A DNA stretch of 64,000 bases, from assembly GCA_001800905.1 (NCBI GenBank), contig MGWH01000002.1, forward strand, positions 372,001-436,000, written 5' to 3'. The position numbers and the translations under genes are program-made. The DNA comes from Flavobacteria bacterium GWA2_35_26. Its GTDB lineage: Bacteria > Bacteroidota > Bacteroidia > Flavobacteriales > Flavobacteriaceae. Position 1 is the stretch's first letter; each line of letters begins with the position of its first letter. Below are positions 54,509 through 62,647 of the stretch, piece by piece. The notes beneath the pieces were generated by a model that saw only the letters and a program-made list of their open reading frames with translations, did no database searches and was not told the origin of the DNA.

Positions 54509-55138
54509 ATGAGAGATTTACTTACTGCCAGTTACGGTTTTGTTTTTGAAGACCTGCTTATCGATGAAATTGTATCGGTAGCCCACCTAGTAGAATTTAA
54601 AGAAGGGGATGTTTTAATTGACTTTGGCGATTATATTAAAAAAATGCCTTTGTTAATTGAAGGCGCCATCAAAATTCTAAGAGAAGATTTTGACGAAGGC
54701 GAAATGTTACTCTATTTTATTGAAAAAGGAGACACTTGTGCCATGACCATGGCCTGTTGTATTGGCGAAGCCAAAAGCGAAATCAGAGCAGTTGCTGAAA
54801 CTGACGGTAAAATAATCATGATTCCTGTTACCAAAATGGAAGAATGGTTAGGCAAGTACAAAAGCTGGAGAAACTATGTCTTCAACAACTACAACAACCG
54901 TTTAAAAGAAATGCTAAATGCGATTGACAGTTTGGCTTTTATGAATATGGAAGAACGATTGTTGAATTACCTTTTCGAAAAATGCAAAATCAATCATTCT
55001 CGTGAAATCTTTAGCACTCATAAGGAAATTGCGTACGACCTGCATTCGTCAAGAGAAGTCATTTCAAGACTGTTGAAAGCACTAGAAATCAAAGGCCGAA
55101 TCAAATTAAATCGCGCTTCCGTAGAAGTTTTAGTGTAG
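54509..55138 (+). CDS. Crp/Fnr-family transcriptional regulator
   Basis: 209 residues. The cyclic-nucleotide-binding-like beta-roll (about 15-115) has four Cys overall, three in GDTCAMTMACC (C77, C83, C84). It lacks the Fnr iron-sulfur pattern and the typical cAMP-binding motif. The C-terminal HTH (about 150-205) has a recognition helix SSREVISR with R182, E183 and R187, the same R-E-x-x-x-R spacing that reads TGTGA in E. coli CRP. Two matching palindromes are found downstream, at 55139 and 55967. The Cys-rich pocket suggests a redox or sulfur signal, fitting the adjacent SQR gene; the signal itself is unproven. Confidence 0.9.
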   Translation: MRDLLTASYGFVFEDLLIDEIVSVAHLVEFKEGDVLIDFGDYIKKMPLLIEGAIKILREDFDEGEMLLYFIEKGDTCAMTMACCIGEAKSEIRAVAETDGKIIMIPVTKMEEWLGKYKSWRNYVFNNYNNRLKEMLNAIDSLAFMNMEERLLNYLFEKCKINHSREIFSTHKEIAYDLHSSREVISRLLKALEIKGRIKLNRASVEVLV

Positions 55139-55154
55139 TGTAACAAATATCACT
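55139..55154 (+). promoter_or_regulatory. Candidate Crp/Fnr operator before the methyltransferase gene
   Basis: TGTAA-N6-TCACT, immediately after the regulator's stop codon and 54 bases before the methyltransferase ATG. It matches the second site at 55967-55982 in form (TGTRA-N6-TYAC). Confidence 0.5.
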
Positions 55155-55207
55155 CATTAGATTGCGTTTATATTCGAAATTTGGATTCCAAACAAATACA
55201 TACTCAG

Positions 55208-55804
55208 ATGAACAATTTTTGGAATGAACGCTATGCCGAAAAGGTATTTGCATACGGAATTGAACCCAATCAATTTTATAAAGAACAATTAACTAATCTC
55301 CCAAAAGGCAAAATTCTTTTTGCCGCTGAAGGCGAAGGTAGAAATGCCGTTTATGCTGCGCAGCAAGGATTTGAAGTTTCAGCATTTGACAGTAGCATAG
55401 AAGGAAAAAATAAGGCTGAGGCTTTAGCGGAAGAAAAAAATGTTGCGATTAGTTATACAGTTTCAGGATTAGAAGATGTTGATTTTCCAGAAAATTATTT
55501 TGATGTAATTGTTTTGGTGTATGCTCATTTTCCCTACGAAATCAGAAAAAAATACCATCAAAAACTAGTTTCCTTTTTAAAACCAAATGGTAGAATTATT
55601 TTTGAAGCTTTTGGTAAAGAACAACTCAATTATACCTCAGGTGGTCCAAAACAACTGGATATGTTATTCTCTGAAGACGAAATAAAATCAGAATTCCAGA
55701 ATATTGATTTTATGTATTTAAAAACAGAAGAAACTATTTTAGACGAAGGACCTTATCACCAGGGCAAAGCCAATGTAGTACGTTTTATTGGTCAAAAAAA
55801 ATAA
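55208..55804 (+). CDS. Class I SAM-dependent methyltransferase
   Basis: 198 residues from the ATG at 55208; a TTG at 55181 is possible but would only add a short polar leader. The Rossmann-like motif I is ILFAAEGEGRNAVYAAQQG near 36-54 (the usual G-x-G-x-G pattern), followed by VSAFDSS (acidic end of beta-2) and DVIVLVYAHFP near 107-117. The family resembles TehB/thiopurine methyltransferase-type detoxifying enzymes that act on small thiol, selenium or tellurium compounds. Position between the Crp/Fnr and SQR genes supports a role in sulfur or metalloid detoxification, but the substrate is unknown. Confidence 0.82.
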   Translation: MNNFWNERYAEKVFAYGIEPNQFYKEQLTNLPKGKILFAAEGEGRNAVYAAQQGFEVSAFDSSIEGKNKAEALAEEKNVAISYTVSGLEDVDFPENYFDVIVLVYAHFPYEIRKKYHQKLVSFLKPNGRIIFEAFGKEQLNYTSGGPKQLDMLFSEDEIKSEFQNIDFMYLKTEETILDEGPYHQGKANVVRFIGQKK

Positions 55805-55824
55805 ACCTATATTTCAATTTACTT

Positions 55825-55923
55825 ATGGACAAAATTATTTTTGGCGTAATTCTACTTCATTTAGTAGTTGGATTTGGATGGTTATTCTATAAATTAGAAA
55901 TTCAAAAAAAGAAGAAAAAATAA
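55825..55923 (+). CDS. Tiny single-pass membrane protein (32 residues)
   Basis: ATG at 55825, TAA at 55921-55923. The product is one hydrophobic helix (about 4-23, IIFGVILLHLVVGFGWLFY) with a strongly basic end (QKKKKK), which sets a Lys-in orientation. It starts 20 bases after the methyltransferase stop. Such mini-proteins often stabilise a membrane complex; the partner here could be the quinone-linked SQR encoded next. The assignment as a real gene rests on hydrophobicity and spacing only. Confidence 0.55.
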   Translation: MDKIIFGVILLHLVVGFGWLFYKLEIQKKKKK

Positions 55924-55966
55924 TCTATCTTCCCTCATCTAATTACAATTTAATTTACTGTTGCTT

Positions 55967-55982
55967 TGTGACTTATGTTACG
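55967..55982 (+). promoter_or_regulatory. Candidate Crp/Fnr operator before the SQR gene
   Basis: TGTGA-N6-TTACG, 46 bases before the SQR ATG and 21 bases upstream of a -7 box TAGCTTTG (56004-56011), a usual place for an activator site. Confidence 0.55.
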
Positions 55983-56003
55983 CTGTGTTTTGTATTATAA
56001 CCC

Positions 56004-56011
56004 TAGCTTTG
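56004..56011 (+). promoter_or_regulatory. -7 promoter box of the SQR gene
   Basis: TAGCTTTG is an exact TAnnTTTG match 17 bases before the ATG. No good -33 box lies at normal spacing, consistent with activator-dependent transcription. Confidence 0.6.
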
Positions 56012-56028
56012 GTTAAATACTAAATAAG

Positions 56029-57495
56029 ATGGCAAAAATAGTAATACTTGGAGCCGGAATAGCTGGTCATACAGCTGCCACTCACTTAAGACGAAAATTA
56101 TCAGGAGATCATGAAGTTATCGTCATATCTCCCAACAGAAATTACCAATGGGTTCCCTCCAATATTTGGGTAGGTATTGGCAGAATGAAATCGAAAGAAG
56201 TTCATTTTCCTTTAATCCCATTATACAAAAAACACAACATTGGTTATATACAGGCCAAAGCTGTTAGTTTTCATCCTGAAGGAAATGCGGTTGAAAAAAA
56301 GCCGCATGTGAAAATTGAATTTCTTTATGGCGAAAAAGCGGGAACCGTTGAAAATGTATCTTATGATTATTTAATCAATGCAACAGGTCCAAAACTAGCA
56401 TTCGATTTAACACCTGGACTCAATCCAGGAACCAACAAAGCTTTTTCTGTTTGCACTTATGATCATGCCGATCATGCTTGGCAGGGATTACATGATTTAA
56501 TTCAGAAATTAAAAAAAACAAACCCGTCTGAAAAAGCCAAAATTCTAATTGGAACAGGACATCCAAAAGCTACTTGTCAAGGTGCTGCTTTTGAATACAT
56601 TTTGAATGTTGAACAAGAACTTCACCGACATAAAGTAAGAGATAAAGTGGATATTACCTGGATCTCTAACGAATACAAGTTGGGTGATTTTGGAATGGAT
56701 GGTATGCTAATGAGTGTTGGTGGAAAACCAATGCCTTCAGACGAATTAGTGGAAATGGTTTTTGAAGACCGTGGCATCCAATGGATATTAGGTGCAGGAG
56801 TCAATAAAGTGGAAGATGGTATTGCACATTACGAAAATTTAGAGGGTGAATACAAATCAGAAGCCTTTGATTTTGCAATGTTGATTCCAGCTTTTTCGGG
56901 GCATGGTTTCAAAGCATTTGACAAAAACGATGCTGAAATAACCGACAAACTTTTCAAAGGTTTTATGATTGTTGATGCGGATTACACCCCAAAACCTTAC
57001 GAAGAATGGACGGTTCAAGATTGGCCTGAAACCTATCAAAATCCCAGTTATCGTAACATATTTGCACCTGGAATCGCTTTTGCTCCGCCCCATACCATTT
57101 CTAAACCTAGAAAAAGTAAAAACGGAACAGAGATATTTCCGGCGCCACCTAGAACAGGTATGCCATCGGGTATAACAGCTAAATTAGTAGCCGATAATAT
57201 TATTGACAGTATCAAATCTGGAAAAGAAAGCTTACATCATAAAGGCTCTATGGGAAATATGGGTGCCGCTTGTATCGCCTCCTCAGGTTATGGAATCTTG
57301 AAAGGAAAAGGCATTAGTATTACCACTTACCCTATTGTGCCTGATTATATCAAATATCCAAATTCTGGTGGTCGTGATTTAAACAAAACTTTTGGAGCAT
57401 TAGGATTAGCTGGACATTGGGTAAAACTTAGTTTGCATTATGCTTTTATTTACAAAGCTAAAATGAAACCCTTTTGGTGGTTAATCCCAGAATAA
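56029..57495 (+). CDS. Sulfide:quinone oxidoreductase-like flavoprotein
   Basis: 488 residues. The N-terminal FAD motif GAGIAGHTAATHL (8-20) is followed by the SQR-like WVPSNIWVGIGR. The second Rossmann element is ILIGTGHPKATCQGAAFE near 172-189. Three Cys (C142, C183, C415) lie where redox thiols are expected in this superfamily. A C-terminal amphipathic region (about 430-488) ends in KMKPFWWLIPE, suggesting membrane association. The enzyme would oxidise sulfide, or a related thiol, and pass electrons to quinone. A Crp-type site and -7 box lie upstream. Some related flavoproteins are NADH dehydrogenase-like, so the substrate is likely but not certain. Confidence 0.85.
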   Translation: MAKIVILGAGIAGHTAATHLRRKLSGDHEVIVISPNRNYQWVPSNIWVGIGRMKSKEVHFPLIPLYKKHNIGYIQAKAVSFHPEGNAVEKKPHVKIEFLYGEKAGTVENVSYDYLINATGPKLAFDLTPGLNPGTNKAFSVCTYDHADHAWQGLHDLIQKLKKTNPSEKAKILIGTGHPKATCQGAAFEYILNVEQELHRHKVRDKVDITWISNEYKLGDFGMDGMLMSVGGKPMPSDELVEMVFEDRGIQWILGAGVNKVEDGIAHYENLEGEYKSEAFDFAMLIPAFSGHGFKAFDKNDAEITDKLFKGFMIVDADYTPKPYEEWTVQDWPETYQNPSYRNIFAPGIAFAPPHTISKPRKSKNGTEIFPAPPRTGMPSGITAKLVADNIIDSIKSGKESLHHKGSMGNMGAACIASSGYGILKGKGISITTYPIVPDYIKYPNSGGRDLNKTFGALGLAGHWVKLSLHYAFIYKAKMKPFWWLIPE

Positions 57496-57530
57496 AAAAA
57501 ACAATTCAATCATTAATAATAACAATAGCA

Positions 57531-57665
57531 ATGGCAAAAAAAATATCCCGCTTTCAGAAATTTGTGATGCACAATCCTTTTCTACAATTTTTTATGTTTC
57601 TGTTTTTGAATGTAAAAATATTATATGTAGTCGCCCTTGGTCACGGGGGAACAAGAGAAAAATAA
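57531..57665 (+). CDS. Small membrane protein after SQR (44 residues)
   Basis: ATG at 57531. An upstream start in the SQR 3' end is rejected because it is out of character and overlaps. The sequence is a basic N-terminus (MAKKISRFQKFVMHNPF), one transmembrane helix (about 18-36) and a short tail ending in LGHGGTREK. It lies 35 bases after SQR and before a terminator, so it is part of the SQR transcript. Function is unknown. Confidence 0.65.
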   Translation: MAKKISRFQKFVMHNPFLQFFMFLFLNVKILYVVALGHGGTREK

Positions 57666-57682
57666 TTTCATTTTAGAGAATA

Positions 57683-57712
57683 AAAAAACCAGAACAAATG
57701 TTCTGGTTTTTT
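57683..57712 (+). terminator. Bidirectional terminator between SQR and DUF2892 transcripts
   Basis: Stem AAAAAACCAGAAC (57683-57695) with GTTCTGGTTTTTT (57700-57712), 4-base loop. Confidence 0.93.
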
Positions 57713-57736
57713 TTGTTTTGCAAACGTTTAACTAAA

Positions 57737-57922
57737 TTAGTCTTTAACCCCTAATTTAGATAAAATATCTTCCATCAAACACCATTTAGTAATGGAGGAT
57801 TGTAATAAATTAGCTCCTACAAAAGCCGTGAACCACAACCAGTTTTGATCTACATAAATGGACAAAACCACACTTAGTAACACAAAACTTCCTGCAATTG
57901 CTCTAATAATTCTATTTTTCAT
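57737..57922 (-). CDS. DUF2892 (YgaP-type) two-helix membrane protein
   Basis: 61 residues: MKNRIIRAIAGSFVLLSVVLS (in two stretches) gives helix 1, and WLWFTAFVGANLLQSSITKWC gives helix 2 and the conserved Q-S-x-x-T-x-W-C end. This is the DUF2892 family, the same membrane module fused to rhodanese in YgaP. The family often accompanies sulfide or rhodanese genes. It is the last gene of the minus-strand RND operon. Confidence 0.88.
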   Translation of the reverse strand: MKNRIIRAIAGSFVLLSVVLSIYVDQNWLWFTAFVGANLLQSSITKWCLMEDILSKLGVKD

Positions 57923-57939
57923 TTTACTATTTTTTTAAA

Positions 57940-58245
57940 TTAATTTGATTGTTCAATATTCACAACAGCAACATGTATTGTAGAATGAGATTCCTGCTTT
58001 TTATTAAATTCAGCAACCAAATCGAAAAGTACAGCTACGTTGTCTTTCTTTACAAAAGCATAAAACAATAATGAATCTGTTTCACTGATTTCGCTTCCAA
58101 ACCAGTTGGATGCAACACCTTCCTCCGAATTATCTTTGAATCCTTTTACATCTCGATACGAAAAGGATTTTACTTCAGCTTGTTGTAACATTTTTTTAAT
58201 GTCGTTTTCAAAGGCTGCCACTGCGGTTATAATTAATAATTTCAT
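57940..58245 (-). CDS. PII/CutA-like small protein next to the RND pump
   Basis: 101 residues, no signal peptide. It opens with a beta strand (KLLIITAVAAF) and has the ferredoxin-like order of a PII/DUF3240-type protein (strand, helix, GFKDNSEEG-type loop, strand, helix, strand IHVAVVNIE). PII-like proteins of this size are often encoded beside CzcA/CusA-type pumps and may regulate them. The family match is by overall pattern, not a signature residue, so it stays tentative. It lies 18 bases after the pump gene. Confidence 0.6.
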   Translation of the reverse strand: MKLLIITAVAAFENDIKKMLQQAEVKSFSYRDVKGFKDNSEEGVASNWFGSEISETDSLLFYAFVKKDNVAVLFDLVAEFNKKQESHSTIHVAVVNIEQSN

Positions 58246-58263
58246 TTTAGTTTTTTTAAAGAA

Positions 58264-61200
58264 TTAGTTCTCCCATTTTTTTCTCTCCGTGATATAGTAA
58301 ATCAAAGGCACAACAATTAATGTCAAAATAGTAGAAACAATAGCCCCTGCCACTAAAGAAATTGCTAATCCTTGGAAAATTGGATCAAATAAAATAATTG
58401 ACGCCCCAATAACCACCGCTCCTGTTGTCAATAAAATTGGAGTGGTTCTAACTGCTCCCGCTTCTATAATGGCTTGTTTTAATGCAACGCCATCGTTCAG
58501 ACGAATTTCGATAAAGTCAATTAATAAAACTGAATTTCGTACCATAACTCCTGCCAAAGCAATCATTCCGATGAAAGAGGTCGCTGTAAAATAGGCATCT
58601 AACAACCAGTGTCCTAATACAATTCCAATTAATGACAATGGTATCGCTAACATCATTACCATTGGCGTTTTGAAGTTTTGAAACCAACCCACGATCAACA
58701 TGTAGATGATCACGATTACTACCAAAAATGCTACGCCTAAATCACGGAAAACCTCTAAAGTAATTTGCCACTCTCCATCCCATTTAACAGTAAAATCACT
58801 TTCATCTGTAGGTTGTTCCATGTACAATTCGTTTACTTTATAACCCGCTGGCACTTTGATTTTGGCTAACTTTTCATTCATTCCCAAAATAGCATAAACC
58901 GGACTTTCTAATGTTCCTGCCATATCAGCAGTTACATATACAACTCGTTTTTGGTCTTTTCTATAAATGGTTTTTTGTAAAGTATCTTTCACCACTTTTA
59001 CCAAGTCACTAACGGCAACCATATTCCCTTGACTTCCTTTGATTTTCAGATTTTGAATATCTTTCAAGCTGGTTTTGTCTTTGTCGTCAAGCGCAAGTAC
59101 AATTCCTACATTATCATTTGAATTTTCGTCATACAAATTAGATACCGGATATTCTTTTAACAAATAGGTTAAATTTCCAACCACTTGCTGTGGAGCAATT
59201 CCGTTCAACATAGCTTTTTCTTTATCCACTTCCAAACGGTATTCGGTTTGATTGTCTTCTACCATCCAATCGGTATCCACTACATCTGAATTGCTTTCTA
59301 AAATCGTTTTAACTTGATTAGCTACTTTGATTTGTTCTTGGTAATCTGGACCATAAATCTCAGCCACCAAAGTAGACAATACTGGAGGTCCAGGTGGAAC
59401 TTCAATTAGTTTTACATTGGCTCCATATTTCTTTGCAATTTTCTGAATTTCAGGACGCATTGCTTTAGCAATTTCGTGACTTTGTAAATCACGCTCTTCT
59501 TTGTGCAATAAATTCACCTGAATATCAGCCATATTACTTCCTCCACGCAAATCATAATGACGAACAAGTCCATTGAAGGTAATTGGAGCAGAAGTCCCAA
59601 TATAGTTTTGATAATTTACCACTTCTGGTTTAGTTGCTAAATACTGAGCAATCTCTCTTGTTACTGCCGAAGTACGTTCCAAAGTAGTTCCTTCTGGCAT
59701 ATCGATCACCACTTGGAATTCGTTTTTGTTATCAAATGGCAACATTTTTACAATTACCGATTTGGTAAAAAACATCAACACCGATCCAAATAACAACACC
59801 ACTGTTACTGCTAAAAGCAATCTTCTTTTTGGGCTGCTGTCCAAGAAAGGACGCTCGATTTTATTGTACATTTTATAAATCCAGCTGGTCTCCATCCCTT
59901 CAGCTTCATTGTGCTCTTGCTCTTCTTTTTCTTGCAATAAATGATACCCCAAATAAGGCGTTACTGTCAAGGCAACAAATAGAGATAAAATCATGGCAAT
60001 CGAAGCTCCAATAGGCATCGGACTCATATAAGGCCCCATCATTCCGGATACAAATGCCATTGGTAAAATCGCTGCAATTACAGTGAAAGTCGCTAAAATA
60101 GTTGGATTTCCTACTTCGTTAATTGCATAAATAGCTGCTTGTTTGAATGGCAAACGCTTCATTTTGAAATGGCGGTGCATATTCTCAGCAATAATAATAC
60201 TATCATCAACTACAATTCCTACCACAAAAACCAAGGCAAAAAGTGTAATTCTATTTAAGGTATAACCCAATAAATAATACGCAAACAAGGTCAATGCAAA
60301 TGTCAATGGTACAGAGAAAAACACAACCAATCCACCGCGCCATCCCATGGCTAACATTACCAAAACAGTAACGGCGATAATCGCAATTCCAAGGTGCAAT
60401 AACAACTCCCCTACTTTATCTGAAGCTGTTTCTCCATAATTACGTGTTACTTCTACGTGAACATCATCAGAGATAATGGTCTTCTTTAAATGCTCAATTT
60501 TTTCAATAATTTTTTCAGAAATTTTCATCGCATCAGCCCCTTTTACTTTTCCTACTGCAATAGTTACTGCAGGATATTCAGAGGGTGCTGTTTTGAATTT
60601 TTCATTGGCCTTGCCAAAACCAAGTGATACATAACTACGAGCTGTAGCAGCACCGTCTTGTACTTTGGCTACTTGTTTTAGGTAAACCGGCATATTGCGA
60701 TTAACGCCAACTACTAAATTCTCAACATCGTCAGCATTTTCTAAAAACTGACCTGTTTTCAATAAATATTCTTGATCGTTTTCAACAAAAGCACCCGATT
60801 GTGAACTGCCATTATTGGCTTGAATCATTTGCATAATTCCCAAAGCATCCACACCGTTTTCGGCCATTTTATCTTTGTCCAAGATGACTTTTAGTTCGCG
60901 ATTGCTTCCTCCAATTTCTTTGGTGATAGCTACATCTTTAACTTTTTCAATTTCTGTCGTTACTTCTTCAGCAATTTGACGCAACTGAAAATCGTCTTGT
61001 TTGTCACTCCAAAGTGTAATCCCCAACATAGGAACATCATCAATCGAACGGGTTTTCACCATTGGTTTGTAAACCCCTTGTGGAAACATATTTTCGTGTT
61101 TCGCTAATTCGTCATACAATTTTACATACGAACGCTCTACATCTTGACCGACATAAAATTGTACGATCAACATCGCTTGACCGTTCATAGCCATCGTATG

Positions 61201-61455
61201 AACATGCTCCACACCTTTGATGTTTGAAATGATTTTTTCCAATGGTTTGGCTACACGACTTTCTACTTCTGCTGGAGTAGCTCCTGGATAACCCACCATA
61301 ATGTCAGCCATTGGCACATTAATTTGTGGCTCTTCTTCCCTAGGGATTAAAAACGAACTGTACACACCAATGATCATCAACGCCACCATCAATAAAATGG
61401 TTAGTTTCGAATTGATGAAAAAATTGGCTATTTTTCCTGATATACCTTCTTGCAT
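58264..61455 (-). CDS. RND-superfamily efflux pump, inner-membrane permease
   Basis: 1063 residues, full length for an AcrB/CusA-type permease. It has 12 membrane helices in two halves with large periplasmic loops after helix 1 and helix 7. The proton-relay Asp pair is in VFVVGIVVDDSIIIAEN near 415-431. It lacks the Met ligands that would mark CusA with confidence. The operon order is TolC - adaptor - permease - PII-like - DUF2892. Its closeness to the sulfide genes suggests export of a toxic sulfur or metal compound, which is inference. Confidence 0.92.
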   Translation of the reverse strand: MQEGISGKIANFFINSKLTILLMVALMIIGVYSSFLIPREEEPQINVPMADIMVGYPGATPAEVESRVAKPLEKIISNIKGVEHVHTMAMNGQAMLIVQFYVGQDVERSYVKLYDELAKHENMFPQGVYKPMVKTRSIDDVPMLGITLWSDKQDDFQLRQIAEEVTTEIEKVKDVAITKEIGGSNRELKVILDKDKMAENGVDALGIMQMIQANNGSSQSGAFVENDQEYLLKTGQFLENADDVENLVVGVNRNMPVYLKQVAKVQDGAATARSYVSLGFGKANEKFKTAPSEYPAVTIAVGKVKGADAMKISEKIIEKIEHLKKTIISDDVHVEVTRNYGETASDKVGELLLHLGIAIIAVTVLVMLAMGWRGGLVVFFSVPLTFALTLFAYYLLGYTLNRITLFALVFVVGIVVDDSIIIAENMHRHFKMKRLPFKQAAIYAINEVGNPTILATFTVIAAILPMAFVSGMMGPYMSPMPIGASIAMILSLFVALTVTPYLGYHLLQEKEEQEHNEAEGMETSWIYKMYNKIERPFLDSSPKRRLLLAVTVVLLFGSVLMFFTKSVIVKMLPFDNKNEFQVVIDMPEGTTLERTSAVTREIAQYLATKPEVVNYQNYIGTSAPITFNGLVRHYDLRGGSNMADIQVNLLHKEERDLQSHEIAKAMRPEIQKIAKKYGANVKLIEVPPGPPVLSTLVAEIYGPDYQEQIKVANQVKTILESNSDVVDTDWMVEDNQTEYRLEVDKEKAMLNGIAPQQVVGNLTYLLKEYPVSNLYDENSNDNVGIVLALDDKDKTSLKDIQNLKIKGSQGNMVAVSDLVKVVKDTLQKTIYRKDQKRVVYVTADMAGTLESPVYAILGMNEKLAKIKVPAGYKVNELYMEQPTDESDFTVKWDGEWQITLEVFRDLGVAFLVVIVIIYMLIVGWFQNFKTPMVMMLAIPLSLIGIVLGHWLLDAYFTATSFIGMIALAGVMVRNSVLLIDFIEIRLNDGVALKQAIIEAGAVRTTPILLTTGAVVIGASIILFDPIFQGLAISLVAGAIVSTILTLIVVPLIYYITERKKWEN

Positions 61456-61527
61456 TTTTTTTAGTTTAAATGTTTATGAGTTTAAAAGTTTAAAAGACTA
61501 TGCTTAAAACTGAACACTAACTACTAT

Positions 61528-62610
61528 TTACTGAGCACTAACTTTAACGCCATTAAATAATTTCCCTTCTGCTGAAACAATGTACTGTTCGTTTGCCGAA
61601 AGCCCTGAGAGTACTTCTACTTGATCCCCAGTACTTTTGCCGGTACGCAACCATCGTAAAATAGCTACATTACCCGTTCCAACAGTATATATTCCAGTTA
61701 ACTGACCTTGGTGTACCAAAGCCGATTGTGGTACAAGAACTGTTGTCGTATTAGTTGTAGCTTGATTTTTATTCTCTACTGGAAATTGTACATTCACAAA
61801 CATTCCAGAAAGAATTTTACTTGAAGATTTGGCTAAATTAATTTTTACCAAATACTGACCACCCGTATTTTTTGCAGAAACACTCACTTCAGCTACTTTT
61901 CCGCTAATGGTTGTATTGTTTGATTTTACCAAAACGGTAACCGGCATACCTTTAGTAATACTGTTAATATCACTCTCGGCAACCATAGCTGTAACTTGTA
62001 AACGGGAAGCACCTTCAATACTTACTAAGGGCATACCTGGATTGGCCATATTGCCTTCTTTCACGAATGTGTTAGTCACTTCACCTGAAAAAGGAGCAGT
62101 AATATTAGAATATGAAAATTGCGCCTGCACTTCGTTTCGCATTTGTTTAGCACCTTCTAAACCCGCTTTAGCCATTTCGTAGCGAGCGGTCATATCGTCT
62201 AATTCTTTTTGAGATGCACTTTGTTGTTTGAACAAATTCGTAAAACGATCGTAATCTTTTTTGGCATTATTATATCCAGCAGTGGCTTGTAAAATTGCTG
62301 CTTCTACTTGTGCTTTTTTGGCTTGTAAATCGGAATTGTTAATGCTAACCAAAAGTTGGCCTGCACTTACTCGCTGCCCAACTTGAACGTGAACTTTAGT
62401 CACATATCCCATCATTCGGGTACTTAAATTAGCACTGTTTTCGGCTTCAATTTTCCCACTTGCAGTTACAAACTGGCCGTTGTTAGTAGATCCAACACCG
62501 CTTAATTGAACTGCAATTGCTGGTTCATTAGTAGTGACTTCTTGTTTTTCTTTTCCACAGGATAAAAATGCGAAAGTAGAAAGTGTAAGGATGACTATTG
62601 TCTTTTTCAT
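61528..62610 (-). CDS. RND periplasmic adaptor lipoprotein (MFP/HlyD family)
   Basis: 360 residues with a lipoprotein signal (lipobox LSC, C18). The lipoyl-like domain (VTASGKIEAENSANLSTRMMGYVTKVHVQVGQRVSAGQ in halves, near 48-90 and 165-200) encloses an alpha-helical hairpin (about 95-160), then a beta-barrel (about 205-280) and a membrane-proximal domain. It bridges the permease to the TolC channel. It starts 37 bases after the TolC gene. Confidence 0.93.
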   Translation of the reverse strand: MKKTIVILTLSTFAFLSCGKEKQEVTTNEPAIAVQLSGVGSTNNGQFVTASGKIEAENSANLSTRMMGYVTKVHVQVGQRVSAGQLLVSINNSDLQAKKAQVEAAILQATAGYNNAKKDYDRFTNLFKQQSASQKELDDMTARYEMAKAGLEGAKQMRNEVQAQFSYSNITAPFSGEVTNTFVKEGNMANPGMPLVSIEGASRLQVTAMVAESDINSITKGMPVTVLVKSNNTTISGKVAEVSVSAKNTGGQYLVKINLAKSSSKILSGMFVNVQFPVENKNQATTNTTTVLVPQSALVHQGQLTGIYTVGTGNVAILRWLRTGKSTGDQVEVLSGLSANEQYIVSAEGKLFNGVKVSAQ

Positions 62611-62647
62611 GTCTATATATTTTGAAATTATCTGTTAATATTGATCG

